Part shown: in pieces, positions 10,101 through 19,551 of the stretch | Position numbering within the stretch: the stretch's first letter is position 1 | Layout of the letters: each line of letters starts with the position of its first letter | Source: DASXHY01 sp035552155 | GTDB taxonomy: Bacteria > Verrucomicrobiota > Verrucomicrobiia > Limisphaerales > DASXHY01 | Length of the DNA: 64,000 nt | Assembly: GCA_035552155.1 (NCBI GenBank) | Contig: DASZLX010000051.1 | Coordinates: 1 to 64,000 of the forward strand | Direction: 5' to 3' | The notes under the pieces: model-generated | Seen by the model: the letters and a program-made list of their open reading frames with translations, nothing else | Told to the model about the DNA's origin: nothing | Databases searched by the model: none | Translations under genes and position numbers: made by a program

Positions 10101-13100
10101 ACGATGACATTCTGTTGGACGTTTGGGGAGCAGAACCCACGCTGCCGATACCGAATCGCGCCAATCGCACGAACTGGACTCGTGCGGATGCGGTGGCCTG
10201 GCTCGATCGTTTCGAGCGTGAGCTGCCTCCGATGCGGCAGTTGAGTTTCACTCCCAACAATTTGAACGACCTGTATCAGTGCGCCGATTTCTTGTTTCAA
10301 AACGGTCTCAATACACTCTACCTTTTCCCGGAATTCTGGCAGGGGCGGACCATCGGCAGCGTCAACACGAACCTGTTTCCAAATGGCTTGGCCGGCCTGA
10401 CGGCATTTGAGCAATACTGCGCGCAAAGAGGAATCAGGTTGGATTTTCATAATTTTGCCTGCGGGATAGATTTCGGCGATCCGGTCTATGGCGCGTTAAG
10501 CCCGACCGGGCCCGATCCCGGTCTCGCGCGTTTTGGGACCGGCACGCTCGTGAACGGCATCGCCAGCGGTTCCACCTCCGCCAGTGTGCAGGTGGATCCG
10601 GCATCCCAGGTGATGGTGGCGCCGCCGCCCTGGGGCGATTATCTGTCTTATTATCCTCCGTATTACTTCAGCATTTTTTCTCCCGTCATAAATATTAACG
10701 ACGACCTGATGTTTGGTTCAGTGCAGGCGGTTAATTCGACCCATTGGACGGTTTCCGGCATTTCTCACACGGGATGGGAACAATACGGCGAAAACCATCC
10801 TGCCGGCAGCCACGTGGATTTCCTGCTCGCGCCTTATGGCTCGGAGTTTGTGCCCGACAGTCGTTCCTCTTTGCTCGGTACTACCGCCCGGCTTTACGGA
10901 ACATTGATGAATGAGGAGAACATCTGTGAAGCCGTGTACGATGCGATGGAAATCCATGAGGACATCGGCTTTATGGGAACGGACCGGTTCTCGCAGCTTT
11001 TATACGAATCACTGGATCATCCGGTGCATGCTTCCGGCTCCTTCGGGTATGCGTCGTTCGGTCATTTTGAATACAACTTCAATCGGATCCGGGCCCGTGA
11101 AGGCGGCTACGAGTTTGCGGCAGGTTCGGCCCCGCAAGCCATGGTCCGGCTGTCGGATCCATCGTTCATGCCGCCGCATCCGGACGACGAGCAATTCTGT
11201 TTTGGGTTCGCTGCGGCGACCAGCCAGAATTTCGCCATCTCGGGCTACCACGAGGGAGTGGATTTGAACACCATCAACCATTACGGAAAGTGGAGCGAAA
11301 TCCTTTCCTCTCTCAATACGTGGCAAGCCGTGTCGCCCTATTTGACTTCCGCTCAAAAGGCCGCTTTGCAGGCCCGGGTCAGCAGCCCGCCCGGAACCAC
11401 TTATTACGGAGAGGATTTTTATGTGGCTGCTCAATCGGGCAATCAATGGACGATCACGCCCACCCGCGCCATGCTGCGCGAAGGGATGGATGCTCCCTAC
11501 CAGAATATGCAGGAATGGGGGGATATTTCGCCTCACCAATTCATCCAGGCGAACGGCGGCGAATTAAGTCCGTTGAACAATCCTTATGCCGCCCAGACGC
11601 CGGAGATCGAGTTACTGGTGCAGCCGGGGATGTCTGCCGCCAATATCAATAATGTGTCATTGATGCCGACCAGTTCGGGAAACATAACGCATCCCGCTGG
11701 CGAAACACAGTCATTGAACTTTAACAATGGCGTTCTTTCTGTGACGGCGAATAACAGCGGGTCCTCCGGCGATTTGTACTTTTATGCGAATAGCGGCACC
11801 GCTTCCTATTGGAACTATTCCACGCTGGGACACGGTTCGACGCTCAACATGAGCCGGAGTCGCGGGATTGCCCTGACAGTGATCGGCGACAACAGCGGAG
11901 CCGAACTGGTGTTCAGCATCGGGGGGCGTGATTATGTCGTGCCGGTGAATTTCTCGGGCGAGCGAACCATCGAAATTCCCAACGGCGAGGCGGCGTGGTA
12001 CAAGACCGGGTTCGGAGCCAACGGCGCCACCTATGGAACCTTCAACTATACAAATGTAAACCAGTTCCAATTATTTCTGGGGCATGTGCCGGCGGGTGTT
12101 TCGGCCAGTGTCCAGGTAAGTTCCATCCAAACGATGCAGGAGGATCAGAGCACCGGCCTCGTCAATCCCGTCCTGAGCCTCAATGGCAATAGCGTGATTG
12201 TGGCCGGGACGATTGCTTACAATAATTATCTGACCTACAGCGGCGGGGCGGGCGCGCAGATTTATGACGCAAACTGGAATTACCTAACCACGCTGCTGGT
12301 GACGGGAAGCGCTCTCACTGCCGTAAACGGAAACAACGCTTTTTCCGTGACTGCCAGCAACTCGCCCAACGTTTGGCTGGCGACCCGCGTGAAGGTCAGC
12401 GGCACTCCCTGGGTCATCAACCAACCGGCCGCCATTCACGAGTGGCGGTTTGAAGATAATGCCAACGACACAGCGGGCACCGCCAATGGCACCGCCATCA
12501 ATGGGCCAGTTTACGCCGCCGGCATAGAAGGCGCCGCCGCTCTGACTTTTGATGGCGCCAGCCAGTATGTCAATGTTCCCAATGTCGCCAACCTGCAATT
12601 TACCAGCGCCCAGAGCTTCACGATTTCGGCGTGGGTGAAATTGAATAGTCTCCCGAACGCGGCGGCGAGCATTGTCGCCAAGGATCCCGCTGCCGGCGCG
12701 TGGTATGGTTTGGGGATCAGCGCCGCAAATCAATGGAGCTTCACCGGGGCGACTAATATTGTGAGTCCGACGGCAGCAGACATCGGCCAGTGGCACTTGA
12801 TTGCGGGCGTTCAGGATGGCGCAGCCGGGACGCGAAAACTTTATGTGGATGGCTTGCTCATGGCTTCCGGGGCGGCGCAAAATGGGAGTGGAACCGGCGC
12901 GCTAAGAATTGCTGCGTTGCCCGGAACCACGCCCATCCAGTTTTTAGACGGCGCCGTCGACGACGTGCGGATTTATAATCAGGCCCTGGCCCCCACCGAC
13001 ATCAGCATGCTGGCGACAAACCTGGCGTCACCGGGAAATAATTTCATCACGGGATCATTCAATGCCGGCCAATTGGTCCTGGATTGGCCGGCAAATCAGT

Positions 13101-13234
13101 TGTGGCAACTCCAGGCGCAAACCAACGGCTTGGGCGCGACAAATTGGTTTGACGTCACGGGCGCCACGCCGCCGTACACCATCAATATTGTCCCCGCGCA
13201 GCCATCGGTCTTTTATCGCCTCACGCATCCATGA
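7187..13234 (+). CDS. Giant secreted modular protein: beta-strand, Ig-like, unassigned catalytic-like and LamG domains
   Basis: About 2,015 residues. A TTG at 7178 is in frame, but ATG 7187 gives a clean signal peptide (MHPGPFRTILAVGCALLAAAFAPPTFG). Residues below count from TTG 7178. About 35-350 form a module with autotransporter-associated beta-strand repeats (GAGTLMLTAANIYTGNTTIS), shared with the protein at 19552. About 500-780 carry Ig-like and YDG-type repeats (GDANYKPSTNSLSQ, RPYDGTADA). About 785-1600 is a region I cannot assign; it has barrel-like strands (NTLYLFPEFW, IRLDFHNFACGIDFGD) and acidic motifs (TLMNEENICEA). About 1745-1955 is a LamG-like domain (IHEWRFED, FTISAWVKL, AVDDVRIYNQAL). 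The end is FYRLTHP. It is first in an operon with a fucosidase and an esterase, overlapping the next gene by ATGA. Confidence 0.8.
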   Translation: MHPGPFRTILAVGCALLAAAFAPPTFGQSATTYYLDVNGATPGFGNPDGLGIDWAATDWTTDPAGNSATVALPNWYVGANFYPSQLVFGYPGTTGISNSTFTLTANGPMIAGVTFNAPCTVNLATFNIFSFLAPETWVVPAGSTFSIAQANANWAFTTVTMQGGGTVNFNCNDVGRNAGNFIQDMTNGTVNLTDAYGDSGVAQASYELRNGTLNFATSASAEAIGGSAPAGSQVFKLSGGTVDNTSGVAITLSLRSAACKIGGSFGFAGSSALDFGPSTVDLGTVTPTITVSNNTLEFDGPLTNTAGLTKAGAGTLMLTAANIYTGNTTISAGTLALSGGGSITSSPVISIAGGATFDVSGLASAAALASGKILQVDGGSSSATLVTAAGRELSLADTTSLRFTAFKPTEAGGAIPLILSGAGTLNLGANTPVIVTVVNGGMALGPGGSPYKLIAKGGGSVTTVPGGILTVNGDGNIGSASLSISNGELYVVINGSSVPTTTTLALTSGSPVYGNAGGLTFTATVKTNGVAAGNASSNFVFSVDGIVMATNAPSGGSADFTIGSLSAGPHLITAGYSGDANYKPSTNSLSQVIRPLVVGLTGTRPYDGTADAAFNILTITNIIGGDNVYPASGSVGLAEAGPGVEAIVSANTLTLGGAQAANYAVASLTGSVVIAKPAATYLLLTSSLQTNRLLGSVTFTATVQANGATASGVTGFVTFKTNGVPFSTNSLIAGVASSFTTTNLPLGTSFITAEYPGDSNFPGSTNTLSQVMVLPASVTYSNSMMLLTIGTNGGISSLIRRDNGENEIFHYAQDPYNFYIYHAQDNTTIPLTHMFALGPNLLEFWTDDGQYSVTFAVTATNRYLKFALVHVSNVQGADNPLTGALDASWPGHAVSFSMLNLNDGWFMNFVPLDYMFRLNAPYNSWTGNPSIYWPYIQYAQMGAYTGPDSQTTNNLQPMGAVAIFSSRSDAEHDDILLDVWGAEPTLPIPNRANRTNWTRADAVAWLDRFERELPPMRQLSFTPNNLNDLYQCADFLFQNGLNTLYLFPEFWQGRTIGSVNTNLFPNGLAGLTAFEQYCAQRGIRLDFHNFACGIDFGDPVYGALSPTGPDPGLARFGTGTLVNGIASGSTSASVQVDPASQVMVAPPPWGDYLSYYPPYYFSIFSPVININDDLMFGSVQAVNSTHWTVSGISHTGWEQYGENHPAGSHVDFLLAPYGSEFVPDSRSSLLGTTARLYGTLMNEENICEAVYDAMEIHEDIGFMGTDRFSQLLYESLDHPVHASGSFGYASFGHFEYNFNRIRAREGGYEFAAGSAPQAMVRLSDPSFMPPHPDDEQFCFGFAAATSQNFAISGYHEGVDLNTINHYGKWSEILSSLNTWQAVSPYLTSAQKAALQARVSSPPGTTYYGEDFYVAAQSGNQWTITPTRAMLREGMDAPYQNMQEWGDISPHQFIQANGGELSPLNNPYAAQTPEIELLVQPGMSAANINNVSLMPTSSGNITHPAGETQSLNFNNGVLSVTANNSGSSGDLYFYANSGTASYWNYSTLGHGSTLNMSRSRGIALTVIGDNSGAELVFSIGGRDYVVPVNFSGERTIEIPNGEAAWYKTGFGANGATYGTFNYTNVNQFQLFLGHVPAGVSASVQVSSIQTMQEDQSTGLVNPVLSLNGNSVIVAGTIAYNNYLTYSGGAGAQIYDANWNYLTTLLVTGSALTAVNGNNAFSVTASNSPNVWLATRVKVSGTPWVINQPAAIHEWRFEDNANDTAGTANGTAINGPVYAAGIEGAAALTFDGASQYVNVPNVANLQFTSAQSFTISAWVKLNSLPNAAASIVAKDPAAGAWYGLGISAANQWSFTGATNIVSPTAADIGQWHLIAGVQDGAAGTRKLYVDGLLMASGAAQNGSGTGALRIAALPGTTPIQFLDGAVDDVRIYNQALAPTDISMLATNLASPGNNFITGSFNAGQLVLDWPANQLWQLQAQTNGLGATNWFDVTGATPPYTINIVPAQPSVFYRLTHP

Positions 13235-15072
13235 ACAACTTGCTAAGAACTTTTTTATTTTCCGGCGCGTTGCTTTCTTTTTCAAGCACCGCACCGGCTG
13301 AACCTATCAACCCAGTCATGGACGGCACCTCCGCCACGATGTGGGGGACTGGTGACGCGAAAACAAATCTCGTTCGAGGCGCGTGGTTGAAAAACTCGCG
13401 ATTCGCCATGTTCATTCACTGGGGACTTTACTCCCGATTGGGCGATCAATGGAAAGACCAGACCTACTACGGCATCGCGGAATGGCTGATGAACCGGGCG
13501 AAAATTCCCGTGGCGGAATATGAAAAGACGGCAGCTCAATTCAACCCGACCAATTTCAATGCCCGTGAATGGGTGCAATTGGCCCGAGACGCCGGCATGA
13601 CGCACATAATGATCACCGCCAAACATCACGAGGGTTTCGCCATGTTCAAATCGGCAGTGACGCCGTACAACATCGTGGATGCGACGCCGTTCAAGCGCGA
13701 TCCGCTGAAGGAGCTTTCCGAGGCGTGCCGCGCAGGGGGCGTCCGACTCGGATTCTACTATTCACAAACGGTGGACTGGCACGAGCACGACGCGGTGGGT
13801 AACACCTGGGATTGGCCGGCTGAGGGCCGCGACTTCGAGCATTACCTCGACACCAAGGCCGTGCCGCAAATCAAGGAATTGCTCCAGGGCTATGGCCCAC
13901 TGGCCGGCATCTGGTTTGACACCCCTGGACCCATCACCCTGGACGAGTCAAAAATGCTGGTGAATCTGGTTCACAAACTTCAACCGCAATGCGTGGTGAA
14001 CAGCCGTATCGGCAACGACCTGGGCGACTACGACACGTTGGGCGACCAGGAAATTCCGCCTTTGCCGCGGCCCGGCCTGTGGGAAACTCCGGACACGCTC
14101 AACGATACCTGGGCCTACGCCTGGTATGATCATAATTGGAAAAGCCCTCGCGAAATCGCGGAACGCCTGGTGAGCGTGGTCAGCCGCGGCGGCACTTACA
14201 TGCTGAACGTCGGTCCCGATGGCACGGGGCGCATCCCCGAACAGTCGGCGCGGGTTCTTCGCGAGGTCGGACGCTGGGTCCACGCTCATGAGGATGCGAT
14301 TGAGGGCACGGATTCCACGCCGTTCGGCTCGCTCGCGTGGGGAGAATGCACCGCTCGCGGCAACACTTTGTTCCTCCATATCTTTGACTGGCCGGCGGAT
14401 GGCCGGCTGATTGTGCCCGGCCTGAAGACAAAAATTAAAAGCGCCCGCTTGGAAGGCGGAAGAAAACTGCCGGTGAAATCAAATCGCGAAACCGTGGAAA
14501 TAATTTTACCGGCACAACGCCCCGACGTTCTCCTTTCGGTCGTGACGGTCGAACTGGCCGGCGCGCCGGAAGCGAGCCGCGAACATTATGTTCTCAGTGG
14601 CTGCCGCAACGAATTGAAAACCGGCGAGGCGCAATTATCCGGCTGCACATTTGATAAAGTGGATTGGATGGAAAAATTCGGCGACTGGAAACACGCCGAA
14701 TGTTTGGGCAATTGGTCCGGCGCAAAGAGTTCGGCAACGTGGGAGTTCCGCACGGTAAAGCCCGCGACTTTTTACCTCGACGTGGAATATACCTGTCCCG
14801 CCGAAGATGACTACGCCGAGTGGCGCGTCCGCTGTGGCGATACCGACGTCACCTTTCCGCTGATTGACACCGGCGAGCGTTCCAGGCGCAAAGCCTTTGA
14901 CTCCGCGCTGCCGCGTTTCCGCACTTATCGCGTGGGCATGGTGGATTTTCCAAAACCTGGCAGACAGCGGTTGGTGCTGAACCCCACGGGTGCGGCGGCC
15001 CAAGGTATTCGCGTTTCAGCGCTGAGGCTGGTTCCGGTCGATGGCTTGGTGGCCGGTGAAAGGGATCATTAA
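13231..15072 (+). CDS. Secreted alpha-L-fucosidase, GH29
   Basis: 613 residues with signal peptide MNNLLRTFLFSGALLSFSSTAPA. Strong GH29 features are FAMFIHWGLYS, MTHIMITAKHHEGFAMF, RLGFYYSQTVDWHE and LAGIWFDTPGP. Asp230 of IWFD is the expected nucleophile. The barrel ends near residue 355 and is followed by about 250 residues of beta-rich C-terminal region. The enzyme hydrolyses terminal alpha-L-fucosides, probably outside the cytoplasm. The ATG overlaps the upstream stop as ATGA (4 bp), indicating coupling with the 2,015-residue protein. The esterase follows closely. Confidence 0.93.
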   Translation: MNNLLRTFLFSGALLSFSSTAPAEPINPVMDGTSATMWGTGDAKTNLVRGAWLKNSRFAMFIHWGLYSRLGDQWKDQTYYGIAEWLMNRAKIPVAEYEKTAAQFNPTNFNAREWVQLARDAGMTHIMITAKHHEGFAMFKSAVTPYNIVDATPFKRDPLKELSEACRAGGVRLGFYYSQTVDWHEHDAVGNTWDWPAEGRDFEHYLDTKAVPQIKELLQGYGPLAGIWFDTPGPITLDESKMLVNLVHKLQPQCVVNSRIGNDLGDYDTLGDQEIPPLPRPGLWETPDTLNDTWAYAWYDHNWKSPREIAERLVSVVSRGGTYMLNVGPDGTGRIPEQSARVLREVGRWVHAHEDAIEGTDSTPFGSLAWGECTARGNTLFLHIFDWPADGRLIVPGLKTKIKSARLEGGRKLPVKSNRETVEIILPAQRPDVLLSVVTVELAGAPEASREHYVLSGCRNELKTGEAQLSGCTFDKVDWMEKFGDWKHAECLGNWSGAKSSATWEFRTVKPATFYLDVEYTCPAEDDYAEWRVRCGDTDVTFPLIDTGERSRRKAFDSALPRFRTYRVGMVDFPKPGRQRLVLNPTGAAAQGIRVSALRLVPVDGLVAGERDH

Positions 15073-15076
15073 TACG

Positions 15077-16909
15077 ATGACAAAACAAACTATCGCCTTG
15101 TTGGCCCTGGCGGGCGCTTTGACGACCTTGGGACAGGACTCGTTGCCGCCATTGAAAAACGGGGCCGTTGCGAAAACGGTGGAACAGCTCTGGGCGGGGT
15201 ATGATCCCCGGCAGGAACCGCTGGATACCCAAATCACCAAAGAGTGGAAGCAGGATGGCGTCGTGTTGCGTGTGGTGCGGTACCGGATCGGCATTTTCAA
15301 GGGCCGGAAATCCATGATGGCCGCCATTTACGGTTATCCCGAAGGCGGCACGAATCTTCCGGGGCTGGTGCAGATCCACGGTGGCGGGCAGAGCGCGAAC
15401 GTCAATGCCGTGGTCACCAATGCCAAGCGCGGTTACGCCTGCATTTCAATTAACTGGGCGGAAAATCCCCTGGGCGGCGTGAGCGATTATCAAGGGCCAA
15501 ACACGGATTGGGGCGCCGTGGACGCCACGCAACATACCCACGACGACCACTTTCACTCAGCCAAACCGGATGGCAAGACCGTGGATTCGGTGGAGAGTCC
15601 GCGCAACAATAATTGGTTTCTCGTTACCCTGGCCGCCCGGCGCGCGCTGACATTTCTCGAACAGCAACCCGAAGTGGATCGCAATCGGCTGGGTGTTTAC
15701 GGTCATTCGATGGGCGGGAATCTGACGTTGTATGTGGCCGCGACGGATGCGCGGGTGAAAGCGGGCGTCATCACTTCGGCCGGGGGCATCAATGACGGGT
15801 CGGATAATCAAAAGGACACGCCGGTCAACAATGCTGCTTACGCGTCATTGGTCACCTGTCCCGTGCTGTTCGTGAACCCGGCCGACGATTTCCACGGCAC
15901 CATCGTCGGAGTCGAGGAAGCGGCGAGGACCATCAAATCCAAAGACTTTCGCTTGGTGCATCCTCCGCAACTGAATCATCGTTCCATGCCGGAATTTACC
16001 GTGACGGGAATGCTTTGGTTTGATCATTACCTGCAAGGGGCTGCATCATTGCCGGAAACTCCCCAGGCATCTTGGGAATTGGATGGGCAAGGCGGCGTGC
16101 CGCTGATGACCGTGACGCCCGATTCTTCGCAGCCTTGTCAATCGGTGGACGTTTATTACACCCAGGACGGTCTGCAACCTGGTTCCGAATCATTTCAGAC
16201 CAGTGACAATCGGTTTTGGCATCATGTAGCAGCTCGGAAAACGGGCGCCGAATGGCAGGCGCATCTGCCGGTTTTCAGTGCGGAGCAGCCTCTCTGGGCC
16301 TACGCCAATGTGCGTTACGCGCTGGTGAAACCAGTCACTGGCGCGGGTTTCTATTACGCGCTCTACACCGCCACTAACTTTTCAATTGCTTCAAGGTTGC
16401 TGACGGCCTCAGCCGAAATGGTGCAGGCTGCCAAGATAAAGCCGGCGCTCAAGGTGTCGCCATTGATTGAGAATTTTGCGCCGGGTTGGCAGGGCGACTG
16501 GTATACATTCAATGAGTCCGGAGAGTGGCCCTGGCGAACCCACAAATTGCATTGCGCGGAATGGCCGGCACCATCGGGCGCGAGACTCGCGGTGGATGTG
16601 CGGTCGGCTCAAATCAACAAGCTGGTGGTGCAGTTGGATGATTACGCGGCGCAAACGGAACTCAAGGGCGGCGGGGAGTGGCAGACGGTGTCGTTTGCCG
16701 CGACGGATTTTCACGATGTGACGGGCTCGATGCTGGCGGGATGGCGCCCGTTTAAGGAACTCGCTCTCGCCGACTCGGTGACGCTGCAAGCGGACAAGAA
16801 CGGAAAGAAAGAATCCCTTTGGTTCGGCGGAGCCTGGCAGGGGGCCGCGCCGGAATTCCGCAATCTGCGCTGGCTTCAAACCGCAGCGGCGAAAAGCGAG
16901 GCCAATTGA
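15077..16909 (+). CDS. Secreted alpha/beta-hydrolase, acetyl-esterase/dienelactone-hydrolase type
   Basis: About 610 residues. A longer frame starts at 15041 inside the fucosidase gene, but ATG 15077 gives a signal peptide (MTKQTIALLALAGALTTLGQ) and is preferred. The N-terminal half is an alpha/beta-hydrolase: VQIHGGGQ (oxyanion region), VYGHSMGGN with nucleophile Ser211, Asp270 in NPADDFHG and His301 in LNHRS make a plausible triad. The C-terminal 300 residues are beta-rich, with a segment (VYYTQDGLQP, LWAYANVRYAL) like that after the hydrolase domain of PhoPQ-activated (PqaA-like) proteins. It may remove acetyl or other ester groups so that neighbouring glycosidases gain access. It is the third gene of the operon. 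Confidence 0.75.
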   Translation: MTKQTIALLALAGALTTLGQDSLPPLKNGAVAKTVEQLWAGYDPRQEPLDTQITKEWKQDGVVLRVVRYRIGIFKGRKSMMAAIYGYPEGGTNLPGLVQIHGGGQSANVNAVVTNAKRGYACISINWAENPLGGVSDYQGPNTDWGAVDATQHTHDDHFHSAKPDGKTVDSVESPRNNNWFLVTLAARRALTFLEQQPEVDRNRLGVYGHSMGGNLTLYVAATDARVKAGVITSAGGINDGSDNQKDTPVNNAAYASLVTCPVLFVNPADDFHGTIVGVEEAARTIKSKDFRLVHPPQLNHRSMPEFTVTGMLWFDHYLQGAASLPETPQASWELDGQGGVPLMTVTPDSSQPCQSVDVYYTQDGLQPGSESFQTSDNRFWHHVAARKTGAEWQAHLPVFSAEQPLWAYANVRYALVKPVTGAGFYYALYTATNFSIASRLLTASAEMVQAAKIKPALKVSPLIENFAPGWQGDWYTFNESGEWPWRTHKLHCAEWPAPSGARLAVDVRSAQINKLVVQLDDYAAQTELKGGGEWQTVSFAATDFHDVTGSMLAGWRPFKELALADSVTLQADKNGKKESLWFGGAWQGAAPEFRNLRWLQTAAAKSEAN

Positions 16910-16912
16910 AGC

Positions 16913-19294
16913 ATGAAGCGCGCACACCTCTTCACCATCGCGGCCGTGCTGGTGGCGCTGCCCGGCTGGCTATGTGGCCAGGACTTTGCGACGAACGCGT
17001 ATGCGGGCCTCATGCCCGGCGCGGAAGACTATACACAGCTATGGTGGGCGGAAGGTCCGCCTTACATTGAGCAAGGCAAGCGACCGCACGGCGATCAGAC
17101 TTTGTGTTTCCAGTCTGGCAGATGGGGACTGGCGTTCGATGCGAACCGCGTGCGGGCTTTGCGCGCCGGAGAGTGGCCCCAGCCGATGAATGAAGAGCAG
17201 ACTCTCGCGCCGGAAAATGCGGCGCTGGGAAATTTGCCGGCGGTGGAGTGGGATTGTGCGGTGACCATCGGCGGTCATCGATTTGCCTGCGTGGGACATG
17301 CGACCGAGCAGGATCCTTTCTTCCAGCCGGTGCGTTTTGTTGAAAGCGGCCGTTTTTTTCAGCGCGTGGTCATTGAGGGATTGCAATTCGCCGACAGTGA
17401 CGGAAAAGAATTTCCCTGTTGTGCGAGTTTGGAGATTTCCGCCTGGCCGGATCGCCTGGCGATGAATCTGGAATTGGAACCAAAATCACCAACGACGAAC
17501 GGCGCGATAACGTTGCGTCTCGGAAACCATCGCCAATCTGCCAGGTTGTCGCCAAAGACAATTGTCGGACTGCAACTCTTCGAGAAACAGGAGCCGCTTC
17601 CCAAACTGGAAGCAGACCCTGCGCTGACGGTTGGGTTTGACGAGGCATTGGGATGCCAGACGTTGCATCTGCCGGAAAAACCCTGGAGCAATCCGGACGG
17701 CACGGCCTATCCCGCCGGTCAATTGGATGCGTTGGATCGATGGAAGTTGGTATTGCGTAACGATGCGGATGTCCCAACGGTTGCGCGGCTCATGTTCACC
17801 CAGAGAGATCCGCGCAGCATCACCGGTTTTACCCCGATGTTATGCGAGCCCGACGGCACGCCGACGGGATTACCCGTCCAAATATCCAAGAACTGGCATC
17901 ACAGTTCCGAGAAAGGTGACGTGTCGCATCAAGGACCCTGGTTCCACGGTTTCGCTTTGGTGCCGTTGCCGGCACATGCCACCCGCGAATTGCTTTTCCA
18001 GATGGTTTATGCGCGCTACGGAGGCGTCTGTGCTGCGTCCCTCGCGCAACTTTCTCTGATTGGATGGGGCCACAACCAATTCTGGGACGAAGTCGCCATC
18101 GGAAGTTTTGGCGAGAGCATCTGCTTCGAACCGGGAAGGGTGCAGCGGCGTTGCTTTATTGATGATGTGCGTCCGCTGATGACCTTGCCCCAGGGCCGGG
18201 CGGCCAAGCCATGGGGTTGGGCGGATAATTGCGGTGGCGGCGATTTTCTGATGTGGCAGGACGCGCAGGGGCGATATCAGCCCATGTGTGCCACGCGCAC
18301 GGATTACCGTGCTTACGGCCCGTGCCTCACCGATGCGATTTATTCCGAGCAATCCGCCGGCGGGGAACTGGCGGCCCGGATGGAGGTTTCCGTTCCGCGC
18401 AGTGAGGATTACCTGCGCACGTTCATTCATCTTCACTATGATGTGCGCCGGTCTGTGCAATGGAAGCGGTTGGCGTTTTTTCAACTGGGCGCAGATTTCT
18501 ACAACGACACACCCGCGCGCCGGGTCGCGATCGGCGATGTAAAGGGGATGGGTGAAGAGTGGGAGCCGAAACGGGCAAAAGATGTTTACGACCGGCGTAA
18601 CATGCCGATGACGGGTGCACAACCCTGGGTGTCCATTCACGGTGTGGAAAGAGCGGATCTTCGACCCGGACTGGCCGATGCCAGTCGCGGCCTGATAGTG
18701 CGGAACTGGCGGGCAGTGCTCGGTGGCAAGGTGGCGCCGCAACCGAACGCCTCCTTTTTCTGCACCGAAGCGGGCGAAGGCAATTTCCGCACCAGCGTCG
18801 AACTCTCGCCGCCGCCCGGCGTTGAGGAGTTAGTGCCTGGCGATTTTGTTGAAGCCGATTTGGAACTGGTGGTCTTTCCCGCGAATGCGGCGGCTTATTA
18901 TGGGCCGGATAAATCATTTCGACAGGCGTTGGATCGGGAGGCCGACACGTGGCGCCTGGTGCAGCGGGAAGCATCCGGGAACGACTTGGATATCCAAGCC
19001 AAGAGCGGCACCGTTTTGAAACCGTATCCCGTGGTCCTGGCGGTGAACGATCAGCAAGCGGCCGAAGCCGTCATCAAGGGTGGCCTGGGTTATCTGCCTC
19101 TCATTTTCACGGGACTCTCGCGACCGCAGTCTTATCGACTATTCGTGAATGGCAAACCCGTGGATCAAAGCGTCCACGGCAACGATTTCTGGCAGACTGA
19201 TTACGATGCGCCAACACGCTCTTGGCGGCTCACGTTTAACATTCCGGCGGCTCCTGAACAGCGCCAGACGATAGAATTAAAATATGTCCCGTAA
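16913..19294 (+). CDS. Unrecognised secreted protein of the fucosidase operon
   Basis: 793 residues with signal peptide MKRAHLFTIAAVLVALPGWLCG. I do not recognise the family. It begins 3 bp after the esterase stop, so it is firmly part of the operon. The sequence is beta-rich and aromatic, with PWGWADNCGGGDFLMWQDA, TRTDYRAYGPCLTDA, YLRTFIHLHYDVRR and FFQLGADFYNDTPARR in the middle third and a short beta-domain at the end (SYRLFVNGKPV). Conserved-looking Asp, His, Tyr and Trp residues in the central part would suit a lyase or glycosidase active site or a glycan-binding groove, but no catalytic residues can be named. A new polysaccharide-active family is one possibility. Confidence 0.6.
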   Translation: MKRAHLFTIAAVLVALPGWLCGQDFATNAYAGLMPGAEDYTQLWWAEGPPYIEQGKRPHGDQTLCFQSGRWGLAFDANRVRALRAGEWPQPMNEEQTLAPENAALGNLPAVEWDCAVTIGGHRFACVGHATEQDPFFQPVRFVESGRFFQRVVIEGLQFADSDGKEFPCCASLEISAWPDRLAMNLELEPKSPTTNGAITLRLGNHRQSARLSPKTIVGLQLFEKQEPLPKLEADPALTVGFDEALGCQTLHLPEKPWSNPDGTAYPAGQLDALDRWKLVLRNDADVPTVARLMFTQRDPRSITGFTPMLCEPDGTPTGLPVQISKNWHHSSEKGDVSHQGPWFHGFALVPLPAHATRELLFQMVYARYGGVCAASLAQLSLIGWGHNQFWDEVAIGSFGESICFEPGRVQRRCFIDDVRPLMTLPQGRAAKPWGWADNCGGGDFLMWQDAQGRYQPMCATRTDYRAYGPCLTDAIYSEQSAGGELAARMEVSVPRSEDYLRTFIHLHYDVRRSVQWKRLAFFQLGADFYNDTPARRVAIGDVKGMGEEWEPKRAKDVYDRRNMPMTGAQPWVSIHGVERADLRPGLADASRGLIVRNWRAVLGGKVAPQPNASFFCTEAGEGNFRTSVELSPPPGVEELVPGDFVEADLELVVFPANAAAYYGPDKSFRQALDREADTWRLVQREASGNDLDIQAKSGTVLKPYPVVLAVNDQQAAEAVIKGGLGYLPLIFTGLSRPQSYRLFVNGKPVDQSVHGNDFWQTDYDAPTRSWRLTFNIPAAPEQRQTIELKYVP

Positions 19295-19401
19295 GTTTGG
19301 ACTGGGATTTTTGCACCGGTAAAACCGCCGCCTCCTGCCTTGGAAATTTTGAATCCACTTCCGGCGACCGGGCGCGCGGTTCTCATCGGGGATAAGGCTT
19401 T

Positions 19402-19464
19402 GTGAAAAAAGGCCAAGAACTCATGAGATTTGTCCATTTTAAACTTTGGTCCCTTTGATAGTCT
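19402..19464 (+). promoter_or_regulatory. Tandem 21-bp AraC-type operator with promoter, site C
   Basis: GTGAAAAAA at 19402-19410, GGCCAA at 19411-19416, GTCCAT at 19432-19437, -10-like TAGTCT at 19459-19464. It lies 88 bp before the start codon at 19552, in a 257-bp gap that holds no other recognised feature. Confidence 0.78.
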
Positions 19465-19551
19465 GAACGGTACTCCATAGCCGAAGCCGTAACACAACTG
19501 CAACCAGGCTGAAGCCCAATAACAACCAAACAGAGAATCAAAATTCGATGT

